Made by a program: the position numbers and the translations under genes
Shown here: in pieces, positions 43,110-51,997 of the stretch
How positions within the stretch are numbered: position 1 is the stretch's first letter
How the letters are laid out: the number at the start of each line of letters is the position of its first letter
Assembly (NCBI RefSeq): GCF_009711205.1
Contig: NZ_WMIG01000023.1
Location: 1-64,000, forward strand
Length of the DNA: 64,000 bases
Direction of reading: 5' to 3'
DNA from: Paracoccus litorisediminis
GTDB taxonomy: Bacteria; Pseudomonadota; Alphaproteobacteria; Rhodobacterales; Rhodobacteraceae
Notes under the pieces: generated by a model
The model's database searches: none
Told to the model about the DNA's origin: nothing
Seen by the model: only the letters and a program-made list of their open reading frames with translations

Positions 43110-44285
43110 TCAGTCACTCTTGCGCTGCCGGTCCTGGCCAAGGGCCAAGGCAAGCAGTTCTTGTTTCGAAAGCGAGAAGCCGCTGTCGATAAAGGCAGTC
43201 TCGGCCTGCCGCAATGCCGCGCCGATGGCGGGACCGGACAGTTCGGGCATCAGGTGGCGGGCCGCGATGGGCAGCTGCGCATCGGCGGCATGGGCAATCT
43301 GTTGCTGCCAGTCCGGCGCGGGTGGCGTGCCGCGCGCGGTGGCGATCAGCGCGGCACTGCGCGCGATATGGGGGCCGAAGCGATAGGCGGCGGCAGGCAG
43401 CGGCAGGGTCAGGGCGGTGGCGATCTGGTCCTGCAGGCGGGTCTCGTCGCGTGACAGGCGCAGGGCCTGTGCGGCGTTATCGGCACCCAGAAGCGCCAGC
43501 CGGACCGGCCATTCCGCGGGCAGTCCCAACGTGGCTTCGGCCGCGATCAGCGCGGGCAGGTCGTGGGTGTCGGCACCGGGCAGGATATGGCCAAGAACAC
43601 CGGCCCGGGCCATCAGTGCGACGGCTTCGGTCGGGTCGGGGGCGGCCAGCAGCTTGCGCGTCTCGGCCCCGATCCGCTCATGCGAGATCCCGTCAAGCCC
43701 TGCGGCCAGTTCGGCGCAGGCGGCAAGCGCCTCCGGATCGGCGGCGCCCTTGGCGCCATACCATGCGTGGAAGCGGAAAAAGCGCAGGATGCGCAGGTAA
43801 TCCTCGGTGATGCGGGCGCGGGGTTCGCCGACAAAGCGCAGGCGTCGCGCCGCCAGATCGTCCAGCCCGCCGACCGGATCAATCACCTCGCCCGAGGCAT
43901 CGGCGTAAAGCGCGTTCATGGTGAAATCGCGGCGATGCGCGTCTTCCTCGATCCGGTCCGAGAAGGCCACCACAGCGCGGCGGCCATCGGTTTCCACATC
44001 GCGGCGGAAGGTGGTGACCTCATAGCCATGACCATCGGCGACCACGGTGATGGTGCCATGCTCGATCCCGGTCGGCACGGCGCGCAGACCTGCTGCTTCG
44101 GTCAGGGTGACGGTCTGTTCGGGCAGGGACGAGGTGGCGATATCGATATCGGAAACAGGCTGGCCCAGCAGGGCGTTCCTGACCGCGCCGCCGACGATCA
44201 GCGCCTGATGACCCGCACCGGTCAGCGCGGTCAGCACGCGATGCAGCCCGGAATCGTCAAGGAAAGGTGCGGAAATCCGGGTCAT
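43110..44285 (-). CDS. cca: CCA tRNA nucleotidyltransferase / poly(A) polymerase family
   Basis: The 391-residue class II nucleotidyltransferase has GGAVRNALLGQPVSDIDIAT with the two metal-binding Asp residues, the nucleotide-specificity region RRDFTMNALY and RVGEP-like RFVGEPRARITEDYLRILRF (split). It adds or repairs the tRNA 3' CCA end. The C-terminal half is the variable helical tRNA-binding body. It overlaps the NUDIX gene upstream by ATGA and leads directly into the ABC gene. Confidence 0.93.
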   Translation of the reverse strand: MTRISAPFLDDSGLHRVLTALTGAGHQALIVGGAVRNALLGQPVSDIDIATSSLPEQTVTLTEAAGLRAVPTGIEHGTITVVADGHGYEVTTFRRDVETDGRRAVVAFSDRIEEDAHRRDFTMNALYADASGEVIDPVGGLDDLAARRLRFVGEPRARITEDYLRILRFFRFHAWYGAKGAADPEALAACAELAAGLDGISHERIGAETRKLLAAPDPTEAVALMARAGVLGHILPGADTHDLPALIAAEATLGLPAEWPVRLALLGADNAAQALRLSRDETRLQDQIATALTLPLPAAAYRFGPHIARSAALIATARGTPPAPDWQQQIAHAADAQLPIAARHLMPELSGPAIGAALRQAETAFIDSGFSLSKQELLALALGQDRQRKSD

Positions 44286-44878
44286 TGCGCCAGCCGCAGT
44301 GCCAGCGCATGCAGCACCCGCGCCGTCGCCCCCCAGATGTAATAGGGACCCCAGGGCGCCACGTAATAGGAACGCCAGCCGCCCAGCCAGCGGCGACGCT
44401 CGATGCGGTAGCTGGCCGGGTCCGCGATATGGGCGAAGGGGACGGCAAAGACCTCATCGACCTCGCCGGACTCGGGGATTGGGGTGAAATCGCCACGGAT
44501 CAGGCCGATGACCGGGGTCATGGCAAAATTGGTGACGGTGCGATGGGCGGGCAGCACGCCAAGGACTTCCACCTGCGAGGGTGGCAGGCCGATTTCCTCA
44601 TGCGCCTCGCGCAGCGCCGCTCCGACCGGGCCGTCATCGCCCGGCTCGACCTTGCCGCCGGGCAGGGCGATCTGGCCGGGATGGTGGCGCAGCCCGCTGG
44701 CCCGCTTGGTCAGGACCAGACGCCCCTGCCGGTCGAATGCGGCAAGAACGCCGGCCGGTCGCGGCTCGGTCGCGGCCAGGGGCAGGCTGTCCAGATCATG
44801 ATCCGAGGAAGGCCCCGCCGGAACCGACAGGGCCTTGATCAGCCTTTCGCGCAGCAGGGATTGCGGCGCGGTCAGCAT
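44282..44878 (-). CDS. NUDIX hydrolase, probable coenzyme A pyrophosphatase
   Basis: The 198-residue protein starts at ATG 44878. The NUDIX box GGKVEPGDDGPVGAALREAH continues into EEIGL, and the CoA-specific upstream region LTKRASGLRHHPGQIALPGG (NuCoA signature) is present. It cleaves CoA and its oxidised or acyl forms to phosphopantetheine and ADP. A conserved alphaproteobacterial order places it with cca and hslO. The start overlaps the hslO stop. Confidence 0.9.
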   Translation of the reverse strand: MLTAPQSLLRERLIKALSVPAGPSSDHDLDSLPLAATEPRPAGVLAAFDRQGRLVLTKRASGLRHHPGQIALPGGKVEPGDDGPVGAALREAHEEIGLPPSQVEVLGVLPAHRTVTNFAMTPVIGLIRGDFTPIPESGEVDEVFAVPFAHIADPASYRIERRRWLGGWRSYYVAPWGPYYIWGATARVLHALALRLAQ

Positions 44879-44879
44879 G

Positions 44880-45896
44880 TCATTGCGCCGCTTGATCGGC
44901 GCGGGGCAGCGGCTTGCCATGCTCGTCCAGCGTCGCCTCAAAGCCAAGGCTGCGCGGGTCGAACTCGTAATGCGCGCCGCAGAACTGGCAATCGGCGGTG
45001 ACGATGCCGTCTTCGGTCGTCATGTGGCCGATATCCTTGGCCGAATAGATCGACAGCGTGCCGCGCACCCGGTCCGGGTTGCACGAGCAGCCGAAATGCA
45101 GGCCCTGACGCTCGAACGCGGTCGGCTGTTCCTCGTGGAACAGGCGGAACAGCAGGTTGGGCAGCGGCAGGCCGGGATCGACCAGTTCCATCGCCTCGAC
45201 CGTGGCCAGCAGTATGTTGGCGCGGTTCCAGTCCTCGGATTGCGCGCCTTGCAGGATGTCGGCCGATTCCAGTTCCTCGCCATTCTCGGCGATGGCGCGG
45301 GGCTGGGCGGGCAGGGTCTGCAGCATGATGCCACCCGCGCGCCAGTGATCCTCGGCCTGACCGGCCAGACGCGAGCGACCCACGGTCACCTCGAACTTGG
45401 TCGGCAGCTGCTCGGACTGCTCGAAATAGGCCTGCGCGCAATGCGACAGCGAGCCACCGGCCAGCGGCGTCAGGCCCTGATAGGGGGTGTTCCCCTCGCC
45501 CTGATCGATCAGCACGGCGAAATAGCCCTCGCCAATCTGCTCGAAGGCGGGACGGTCGTTGCTGAGGCGCGCCGCGTCAAAGCTGGCCCAGGCGCGGATG
45601 CGGGCGGGGCCGCCCTCGGTCTCGGGGGCGTAGTAATCGGTGGCGATGGTACGGATCGCGCCATTGCCGCGCACCTGCAGCGACAGCTTCCAGCGCAGCT
45701 TGATGGTCGGGCCGATCAGCGCGGTCAGCGTGACCAGTTCCGCGACCATGGCGCTGACGGCCAGCGGGTAGTCGTGACGCGACAGGATATGCTCAAGCAG
45801 CGGACCGACCCGAGTGACGCGTCCACGCACGCCCGAGAGTTCAAGCTGAAAGGGCAACACGCTGTCGTCCCAGGAAAGATCCTTCGTTTGAGCCAT
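44880..45896 (-). CDS. hslO: Redox-regulated chaperone Hsp33
   Basis: The 338-residue protein starts at ATG 45896 after AAGGAC. The redox switch cysteines are Cys270/Cys272 (GCSCNPDRV) and Cys303/Cys306 (DCQFCGAHY), which bind zinc when reduced. On oxidation they form disulphides and the protein holds unfolding clients. The N-terminal core (LPFQLELSGVRGRVTRVG) is typical. First gene of the operon hslO-NUDIX-cca-ABC exporter-RlmD-like, in which starts and stops overlap or abut. Confidence 0.95.
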   Translation of the reverse strand: MAQTKDLSWDDSVLPFQLELSGVRGRVTRVGPLLEHILSRHDYPLAVSAMVAELVTLTALIGPTIKLRWKLSLQVRGNGAIRTIATDYYAPETEGGPARIRAWASFDAARLSNDRPAFEQIGEGYFAVLIDQGEGNTPYQGLTPLAGGSLSHCAQAYFEQSEQLPTKFEVTVGRSRLAGQAEDHWRAGGIMLQTLPAQPRAIAENGEELESADILQGAQSEDWNRANILLATVEAMELVDPGLPLPNLLFRLFHEEQPTAFERQGLHFGCSCNPDRVRGTLSIYSAKDIGHMTTEDGIVTADCQFCGAHYEFDPRSLGFEATLDEHGKPLPRADQAAQ

Positions 45897-45991
45897 GATA
45901 TGTCCTTCGGAATGAGGGGCGCGACCCGGCCTTCTGGCGGCGCGCGTTGCCCCCAATATAGAGCTTGGACCGAAAAGCCCAAGGGGGGCGC

Positions 45992-46915
45992 TTAGACCTG
46001 CGGCAGGAATGAGCCCTTCATGTCGCGGATATGGTCATGCACCCGCATCCCGGCGGGCGAAAGCTGGGTGTCCTCGCGCTTGAGCAGGAACCAGCTGCGC
46101 TGGATCGGCAGCCCGATCGCCCGGACGGAAACCAGCCGCCCCGAACGCAATTCCTCGGTCACCGTATGCAGGCTGATCAGCGCGATCCCAAGCCCCGCGA
46201 TCACCGCCTGCTTGATGGTTTCGTTGGTGCCCATCTCGACCATGCGCCAGGGCGTCCCGTCGCCGATCCGGTCCAGAAACCGCGTCATCAGGATGCGCGT
46301 CCCCGAACCGCGTTCCCGCGCCAGAAAGGTTTCCCCCAGCAGGTCCTGCGGCAAGGCGGGATCGGCATCGGCCAGCGGATGGTCGGGGGCGGCGACGATG
46401 ACATGGGGATGGGGGCCGACGGGTTCTGCCACGACGGCGGGGCTGCGCGGCGGACGCCCCATGATCGCCAGATCGACGGCCCTTGCGCCCAGCCATTGGA
46501 TCACCGCCTCGCGGTTGCCGATGCGCAGGGTCACCTCGACATCGGGCAGGGCGCGGCGCAGCACGGCCACCAGATGCGGCGCGAAGTATTTCCCGGTCGA
46601 GACCACCCCCAGCGACACTGCCCCGGTATGGCCGCTTTGCAGGGCGGCGACCCGGCGCGCGCAGGTTTCCAGCGCGACGGCGATCTGGGCCTCGGCCTCC
46701 AGCATGGCGCGACCCTCCTCCGTTGGTCGGAAGGCACCATGTTCCGCCCGGATGACAAGGGGGGCGGACATCAGGTCCTCCAGCGCGCGCAACTGGCCAT
46801 GAATCGCGGGCGGGCTCAGACCAAGGTCGGTTGCCGCCCCGGTCAGCGAACCGCTGTCGATGACCGCGCGCAGGGCGCGCAGCTGGCGCAGGGTGACGGC
46901 ATCGATGCGCGACAT
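45992..46915 (-). CDS. cbbR: LysR-type regulator of the cbb operon
   Basis: In the 307-residue protein the helix-turn-helix lies at about residues 8-67 (LRQLRALRAVIDSGSLTGAATDL, then SPPAIHGQLRALE). The effector domain follows, with TGKYFAPHLVA and NREAVIQWLGARAVDLAIMG, typical of CbbR. It senses Calvin-cycle metabolites and activates cbb transcription. It is divergent from cbbF with 94 bases between, the classical placement for a LysR regulator. Confidence 0.94.
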   Translation of the reverse strand: MSRIDAVTLRQLRALRAVIDSGSLTGAATDLGLSPPAIHGQLRALEDLMSAPLVIRAEHGAFRPTEEGRAMLEAEAQIAVALETCARRVAALQSGHTGAVSLGVVSTGKYFAPHLVAVLRRALPDVEVTLRIGNREAVIQWLGARAVDLAIMGRPPRSPAVVAEPVGPHPHVIVAAPDHPLADADPALPQDLLGETFLARERGSGTRILMTRFLDRIGDGTPWRMVEMGTNETIKQAVIAGLGIALISLHTVTEELRSGRLVSVRAIGLPIQRSWFLLKREDTQLSPAGMRVHDHIRDMKGSFLPQV

Positions 46916-46921
46916 TCGGAA

Positions 46922-46960
46922 TTCCTGAAAGATGGTTTCAGTTTATTAAATGTTCCTGAA
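46922..46960. promoter_or_regulatory. cbbO: Candidate CbbR operator
   Basis: TTCCTGAA occurs twice, at 46922-46929 and 46953-46960, exactly 31 bases apart, about three helical turns. Between them TGAAA-N5-TTTCA (46926-46940) is a dyad and TTTATTAAA (46942-46950) is A/T only. This is the pattern expected for LysR-type binding and lies in the cbbR-cbbF gap. Confidence 0.7.
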
Positions 46961-47009
46961 TGTCAGCCCGTGTCAACAAAGAGGTGGGAACCAGCCACGG
47001 GAGGGGCCG

Positions 47010-48002
47010 ATGACCGCCACCAGCATCGACACCGCGCTGATTCCGGGCGAATTCCGTCCGCTGATGCAGGCCATTTCGGAAGCTGCGGTCAAGCTTTCCG
47101 AACTGATCCGGCAGGGCGGCGATCTGGCCCGCCCGGTCGGCACGAATTCGGACGGCGATGGCCAGAAGGCACTGGACGTGATGGCGGACGATCTGTTCCG
47201 CACCACGCTGGGCCGGGCCGGTCTGCGCTGGTTCGCATCCGAGGAACAGGACAGCTCCATCGAGATGAACCCCTCGGGTCGGATGGCCATCGCCATCGAT
47301 CCGTTGGACGGATCGTCGAACATCGACACCAATGTCTCGATCGGGACGATCTTTTCGGTCTATCCGGCCGAAGCCACGGCCGAGGCCAGCTTCCTGCGCC
47401 CGATGCGCGAACAGATCGCGGCAGGCTACATCATCTATGGTCCGCGCTGCGCGATGATGGTCAGCTTTGGCGACGGGTTGCAGCATTACGCGCTGGACCC
47501 CCGCTCGGGCCAGTTCCGCCCGGTCGCGGCACGGATGGAGATCCCCGAGGCTGCGTCGGAATTCGCCATCAACGCCTCGAACTACCGGCATTGGGCACGG
47601 CCGATCCGGGCCTATATCGACGACTGTCTGGCCGGGACCGACGGCCCCTGCGAGACGAATTTCAACATGCGCTGGATCGCCTCGCTGGTGGCCGAGGCGC
47701 ATCGCATCCTGATCCGCGGCGGCGTGTTCCTGTACCCGTCCGACGCCCGCAAGGGTTATGAGCGCGGGCGTCTGCGGATGCTGTATGAATGCGGGCCCAT
47801 CGCCTTCCTTGTCGAACAAGCGGGCGGCAAGGCCACCGACGGCTGCGAGCCAATCTTGGATCAACGGGTCGAAACGCTGCACCAGCGCACGCCCTTCGTC
47901 TTTGGCTCGACCGACAAGGTTGCCCGCATCGCCGCCTATCACGACCTGCCCGAATCCGAGGTCTCGGCCCTGTTCGGTCATCGCGGCCTTTTCCGTGCCT
48001 GA
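47010..48002 (+). CDS. cbbF: Fructose-1,6-/sedoheptulose-1,7-bisphosphatase, class I
   Basis: The 330-residue enzyme starts at ATG 47010, after GGGAGGGG. It shows IDPLDGSSNIDTN, the metal-binding motif of class I FBPases, and GGVFLYPSD. In the Calvin cycle it makes fructose-6-phosphate and probably sedoheptulose-7-phosphate as well. First gene of the cbbF-P-T-A-L-S-X-rpe operon. MFLNVSPC..., in frame further upstream at 46950, lies in the operator and is unlikely to be translated. Confidence 0.96.
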   Translation: MTATSIDTALIPGEFRPLMQAISEAAVKLSELIRQGGDLARPVGTNSDGDGQKALDVMADDLFRTTLGRAGLRWFASEEQDSSIEMNPSGRMAIAIDPLDGSSNIDTNVSIGTIFSVYPAEATAEASFLRPMREQIAAGYIIYGPRCAMMVSFGDGLQHYALDPRSGQFRPVAARMEIPEAASEFAINASNYRHWARPIRAYIDDCLAGTDGPCETNFNMRWIASLVAEAHRILIRGGVFLYPSDARKGYERGRLRMLYECGPIAFLVEQAGGKATDGCEPILDQRVETLHQRTPFVFGSTDKVARIAAYHDLPESEVSALFGHRGLFRA

Positions 48003-48014
48003 GGGGGGACAAGA

Positions 48015-48887
48015 ATGAGCAAGAAACACCCGATCATCTCGGTCACCGGCTCGTCCGGCGCGGGGACGACCACGATCAAGAACACCTTCGACCAGATCTT
48101 TCGTCGCGAGGGCATCAAGGCGGTGTCAATCGAGGGCGACGCCTTCCACCGCTTCGACCGCGCCGCGATGAAGGCGGAACTGACGAGGCGGACCGCAGGT
48201 GGCGACCACACCTTCAGTCATTTCAGCATCGACGCGAATGAGCTGGCGACGCTGGAAGGGGTCTTTCGCAGCTATGCTGAGACCGGCACCGGCCGCACCC
48301 GTCATTACATCCATGACGACCGCGAGGCCGCGGTCCGCGGCACGCCGCCCGGCACTTTCACTGAATGGGCGGAATTCGCGCCGGATTCGGACCTGCTGTT
48401 CTACGAAGGATTGCATGGCGCGGTGAAATCCGACGGCATCGACATCGCCGGGCTTGCCGATCTCAAGATCGGGGTCGTTCCGGTCATCAATCTGGAATGG
48501 ATCCAGAAGATCCACCGCGACAAGGCGAGCCGGGGCTATTCGACGGAAGCCGTCACCGATGTGATCCTGCGCCGGATGCACGCCTATGTGCATGTCATCT
48601 GTCCGCAGTTCACCCATACCGACATCAATTTCCAGCGCGTGCCGGTGGTCGATACCTCGAACCCGTTCATCGCGCGTTGGATACCGACGCATGACGAAAG
48701 CCTTGTCGTCATCCGCTTCCGAAATCCGCGCGGGATCGATTTCCCCTACCTGACCTCGATGATGCAGGGGTCATGGATGAGCCGTGCGAATTCCATCGTC
48801 ATTCCGGGGCCGAAGCTCGACCTCGCCATGCAGCTGATCCTGACGCCGATGATCCTGCGGATGATCAGCGAATCCAAACGCGCCTGA
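48015..48887 (+). CDS. cbbP: Phosphoribulokinase
   Basis: The 290-residue proteobacterial (class I) phosphoribulokinase has P-loop GSSGAGTTTIKN. The later motifs FYEGLHGAVKSDGID and RDKASRGYSTEAV are characteristic. It phosphorylates ribulose-5-phosphate to RuBisCO's substrate. This class is allosterically activated by NADH rather than thioredoxin-controlled. Twelve bases after cbbF. Confidence 0.97.
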   Translation: MSKKHPIISVTGSSGAGTTTIKNTFDQIFRREGIKAVSIEGDAFHRFDRAAMKAELTRRTAGGDHTFSHFSIDANELATLEGVFRSYAETGTGRTRHYIHDDREAAVRGTPPGTFTEWAEFAPDSDLLFYEGLHGAVKSDGIDIAGLADLKIGVVPVINLEWIQKIHRDKASRGYSTEAVTDVILRRMHAYVHVICPQFTHTDINFQRVPVVDTSNPFIARWIPTHDESLVVIRFRNPRGIDFPYLTSMMQGSWMSRANSIVIPGPKLDLAMQLILTPMILRMISESKRA

Positions 48888-48900
48888 AAGGAGCGAAGCG

Positions 48901-50901
48901 ATGAACCAGATGGCAAGCGTTCACCCCGATCTTGAGGCCCAGATGGCCACCGCCATCCGCGTGCTGGCGATGGATGCGGTCGAGGCCGCGAAATCCGGCC
49001 ATCCCGGCGCGCCGATGGGCATGGCGGATGTGGCGGCGGTGCTGTTCAACCGCTTCATCCGCATTGACCCGGCGGATGATAAATGGCCCGACCGCGACCG
49101 TTTCGTGATGTCGGCGGGGCATGGCTCGATGCTGGTCTACGCGATCCATCACATGCTAGGTTACGACGACATGCCGATGGATCAACTGCGCGCCTTTCGC
49201 CAGCTTGGCTCGCGCACGGCAGGGCATCCGGAATATGGCCATGCCAAGGGGATCGAAACCACCACCGGTCCCCTTGGCCAGGGCATAAGCACCGCCGTCG
49301 GCATGGCCCTGGCCGAGCGGATGATGAATGCGCGCTTTGGCGACGATCTGGTCGATCACTGGACCTATGTCATCTGCGGCGATGGCTGCCTGATGGAAGG
49401 GATCAGTCACGAGGCCATCGACTTTGCGGGTCATCAGCGCCTTGGCCGCTTGATCGTGCTGTGGGACGACAACCGCATCACCATCGACGGCGGGACTGAG
49501 CTTTCCACTTCGACCGACCAGCAGGCGCGGTTTGCGGCCTCGGGCTGGCATGTGCAGGCGGTGGACGGCCATGACCGCGATTCTGTCGCCCGCGCCATTC
49601 AGGCCGCGCGCGAGGACGAGCGCCCCTCGATGATTGCCTGCCGCACGGTGATCGGCTTTGGCGCGCCGAACAAGCAGGGCAGCCATGACGTGCATGGCGC
49701 GCCCTTGGGTGCAGCCGAGATCGCCGCCGCGCGTGAACATCTGGGCTGGTCCCATGAGCCCTTCGTGCTTCCCGATGACATCCTTGGCTCCTGGCGCAAT
49801 GTCGCGGCGCGAGGGGCGGCGGCGCGGGCGGCATGGCAGGAACGGCTGACCAACTCCCCCCTGACAGCCGAGTTTTCCGCCATGCTGGCCGCGCCCGATG
49901 CCGCGCGGTTGCGCGAGGCGATTGCCACGCATGTCGCTGCGTTGGCTGCTGACCGGCCCAAGGTTGCCACCCGCAAGTCCAGCGAAATGGCGCTGGAGGT
50001 GGTGAACGCGACCCTGCCGAATACGGTCGGCGGCTCGGCTGACCTGACCGGCTCGAACAACACCCGGACCAAGGGGATGACAGCGGTGACCGACGTCGAC
50101 CGTTCAGGCCGCTACATCCATTACGGCATCCGCGAGCATGGCATGGCGGCCGCGATGAACGGCATCGCGCTGCATGGCGGGCTGATCCCCTATGGCGGGA
50201 CGTTTCTGGCTTTCAGCGACTATTCCCGGCCCGCGATCCGGCTGGGGGCACTGATGGGGGTGCCGGTCGTCCATGTGATGACCCATGACAGCATCGGTCT
50301 GGGCGAGGATGGCCCGACCCACCAGCCGGTCGAGCAGGTCGCGGCGCTGCGTGCCATTCCGAACCTGCTGGTCTTCCGTCCTGCCGATGCGATCGAGACC
50401 GCCGAGGCATGGGAGATCGCCCTGACCGCGCCCCACACCCCCTCGGTCCTGTGCCTGTCGCGGCAGAACCTGCCGACTCTGCGCGCCGATGCCGGGGAAA
50501 ACCTGACCCGGCAAGGGGCCTACACCCTGCGAGAGACTGACGGCCCGCGCGACGTGACCCTGATCGCGACGGGCTCCGAGGTCGAGATCGCCCTTGCCGC
50601 CGCCGATCTGCTGGCCGCGCAGGGTGTCCGGGCGGCCGTCGTCTCGGCCCCCAGCTTTGAACTCTTCGTCGCCCGTCCCGCGCCCGAACGCGAGGCAGTT
50701 CTGGGCCAAGCCCCCCGCATCGGCATCGAGGCGCTGATCCGGCAGGGCTGGGACGGGCTGTTCCTGCGCCCCGGCGACGGCTTCATCGGCATGACCGGCT
50801 TTGGCGCATCCGCCCCGGCCCCCGATCTTTACCGCCATTTCGGCATCACCGCTGAGGCGACCGCTGAACTTGCCAATCAACTGATCCGGGGAGGAAAGTG
50901 A
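48901..50901 (+). CDS. cbbT: Transketolase
   Basis: The 666-residue ThDP enzyme has the GDG-N cofactor motif (GDGCLMEGISHEAIDFAGHQ, continuing to WDDN), KSGHPGAPMGMA at the N-terminus and the transketolase pyrimidine domain with HDSIGLGEDGPTHQP. It shuffles two-carbon units to regenerate pentose phosphates. The position inside the cbb operon marks it as the Calvin-cycle copy; a housekeeping tkt may exist elsewhere. It overlaps cbbA by TGATG. Confidence 0.97.
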   Translation: MNQMASVHPDLEAQMATAIRVLAMDAVEAAKSGHPGAPMGMADVAAVLFNRFIRIDPADDKWPDRDRFVMSAGHGSMLVYAIHHMLGYDDMPMDQLRAFRQLGSRTAGHPEYGHAKGIETTTGPLGQGISTAVGMALAERMMNARFGDDLVDHWTYVICGDGCLMEGISHEAIDFAGHQRLGRLIVLWDDNRITIDGGTELSTSTDQQARFAASGWHVQAVDGHDRDSVARAIQAAREDERPSMIACRTVIGFGAPNKQGSHDVHGAPLGAAEIAAAREHLGWSHEPFVLPDDILGSWRNVAARGAAARAAWQERLTNSPLTAEFSAMLAAPDAARLREAIATHVAALAADRPKVATRKSSEMALEVVNATLPNTVGGSADLTGSNNTRTKGMTAVTDVDRSGRYIHYGIREHGMAAAMNGIALHGGLIPYGGTFLAFSDYSRPAIRLGALMGVPVVHVMTHDSIGLGEDGPTHQPVEQVAALRAIPNLLVFRPADAIETAEAWEIALTAPHTPSVLCLSRQNLPTLRADAGENLTRQGAYTLRETDGPRDVTLIATGSEVEIALAAADLLAAQGVRAAVVSAPSFELFVARPAPEREAVLGQAPRIGIEALIRQGWDGLFLRPGDGFIGMTGFGASAPAPDLYRHFGITAEATAELANQLIRGGK

Positions 50902-51980
50902 TGGCCCTTATCACCCTTAGGCAACTTCTGGACCACGCCGCCGAGCATGGCTACGGCGTGCCCGCCTTCAACATCAACAATATGGAGCAAGGCCTTGCCA
51001 TCGTGAAGGCGGCGGCGGAAACCGATGCTCCGGTCATCCTGCAGGCCAGCCGCGGCGCGCGGTCCTATGCCGGTGACATCATGCTGCGTCGCATGGTCGA
51101 GGCCTTGGCCGAGATGAACCCCGCGATCCCGATCTGCCTGCATCAGGATCACGGCAACAACCTTGCCACCTGCATGTCCGCGATCCGGCATGGGTTTACC
51201 AGCGTCATGATGGACGGCTCGCTGCTGGAGGACATGAAGACCCCCGCCGATTACGACTACAACGTCGCGGTGACGGCCAAGGTCGCGGAAGCTGCCCATG
51301 CCGTCGGGGCCAGCGTCGAGGGCGAGTTGGGCGTGCTGGGCAGCCTGGAAACCGGTGAGGCCGCTGCCGAGGATGGCTCGGGCGCGGAAGGCAAGCTCGA
51401 TCACAGCCAGCTTCTGACCGACCCCGATCAGGCGGTGGATTTCGTGCTGCGGACCGGCTGCGATGCCTTGGCCATCGCCTGTGGCACCAGCCATGGCGCC
51501 TATAAATTCACCCGCAAGCCCGATGGCGACATTCTGGCGATGCATGTGATCGAGGCGATCCATCAGCGCCTGCCCGGCACGCATCTGGTCATGCATGGAT
51601 CAAGCAGCGTCCCGCAATATCTGCAGGATCTGATCAACCAATCCGGCGGGGTGATGCCGCAGACCTACGGCGTCCCCGTCGAAGAGATCGAGCGCGGCAT
51701 CCGCCACGGCGTCCGCAAGGTCAATATCGACACCGATTGCCGGATGGCGATGACCGGGCATTTCCGCAAGGTCGCCCGCGACCGCCCCGATGAGTTCGAC
51801 CCCCGCAAATTCATGATCCCGGCGATGAACGAACTGACCGCTTTGTGCCGCGACCGGTTCGAGCGCTTCGGGACTGCGGGCATGGCCCACAAGATCAAGG
51901 TCATCGCGATGGACGAGATGGCCAAACGCTACGCGTCGGGGGCGTTGGACCCGGCCATCACCGGTTCCAAAGCCGCTTGA
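50901..51980 (+). CDS. cbbA: Class II fructose-bisphosphate aldolase
   Basis: The 359-residue zinc aldolase has metal-binding His residues in ICLHQDHGNN, GTSHGAYKF and LVMHGSSSVP. Catalytic Asp is expected in QDHGNN. It joins the triose phosphates to fructose-1,6-bisphosphate and also makes sedoheptulose bisphosphate. The start ATG 50901 shares one base with the cbbT stop (TGATG) and GGGGAGGAAA precedes it. Confidence 0.96.
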   Translation: MALITLRQLLDHAAEHGYGVPAFNINNMEQGLAIVKAAAETDAPVILQASRGARSYAGDIMLRRMVEALAEMNPAIPICLHQDHGNNLATCMSAIRHGFTSVMMDGSLLEDMKTPADYDYNVAVTAKVAEAAHAVGASVEGELGVLGSLETGEAAAEDGSGAEGKLDHSQLLTDPDQAVDFVLRTGCDALAIACGTSHGAYKFTRKPDGDILAMHVIEAIHQRLPGTHLVMHGSSSVPQYLQDLINQSGGVMPQTYGVPVEEIERGIRHGVRKVNIDTDCRMAMTGHFRKVARDRPDEFDPRKFMIPAMNELTALCRDRFERFGTAGMAHKIKVIAMDEMAKRYASGALDPAITGSKAA

Positions 51981-51997
51981 AACAGGGAGGAGTTGCG

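Noticed and set aside
46950..47009. An upstream ATG for cbbF
   Set aside because: It lies within the CbbR operator and lacks a ribosome-binding site. ATG 47010 has GGGAGGGG.
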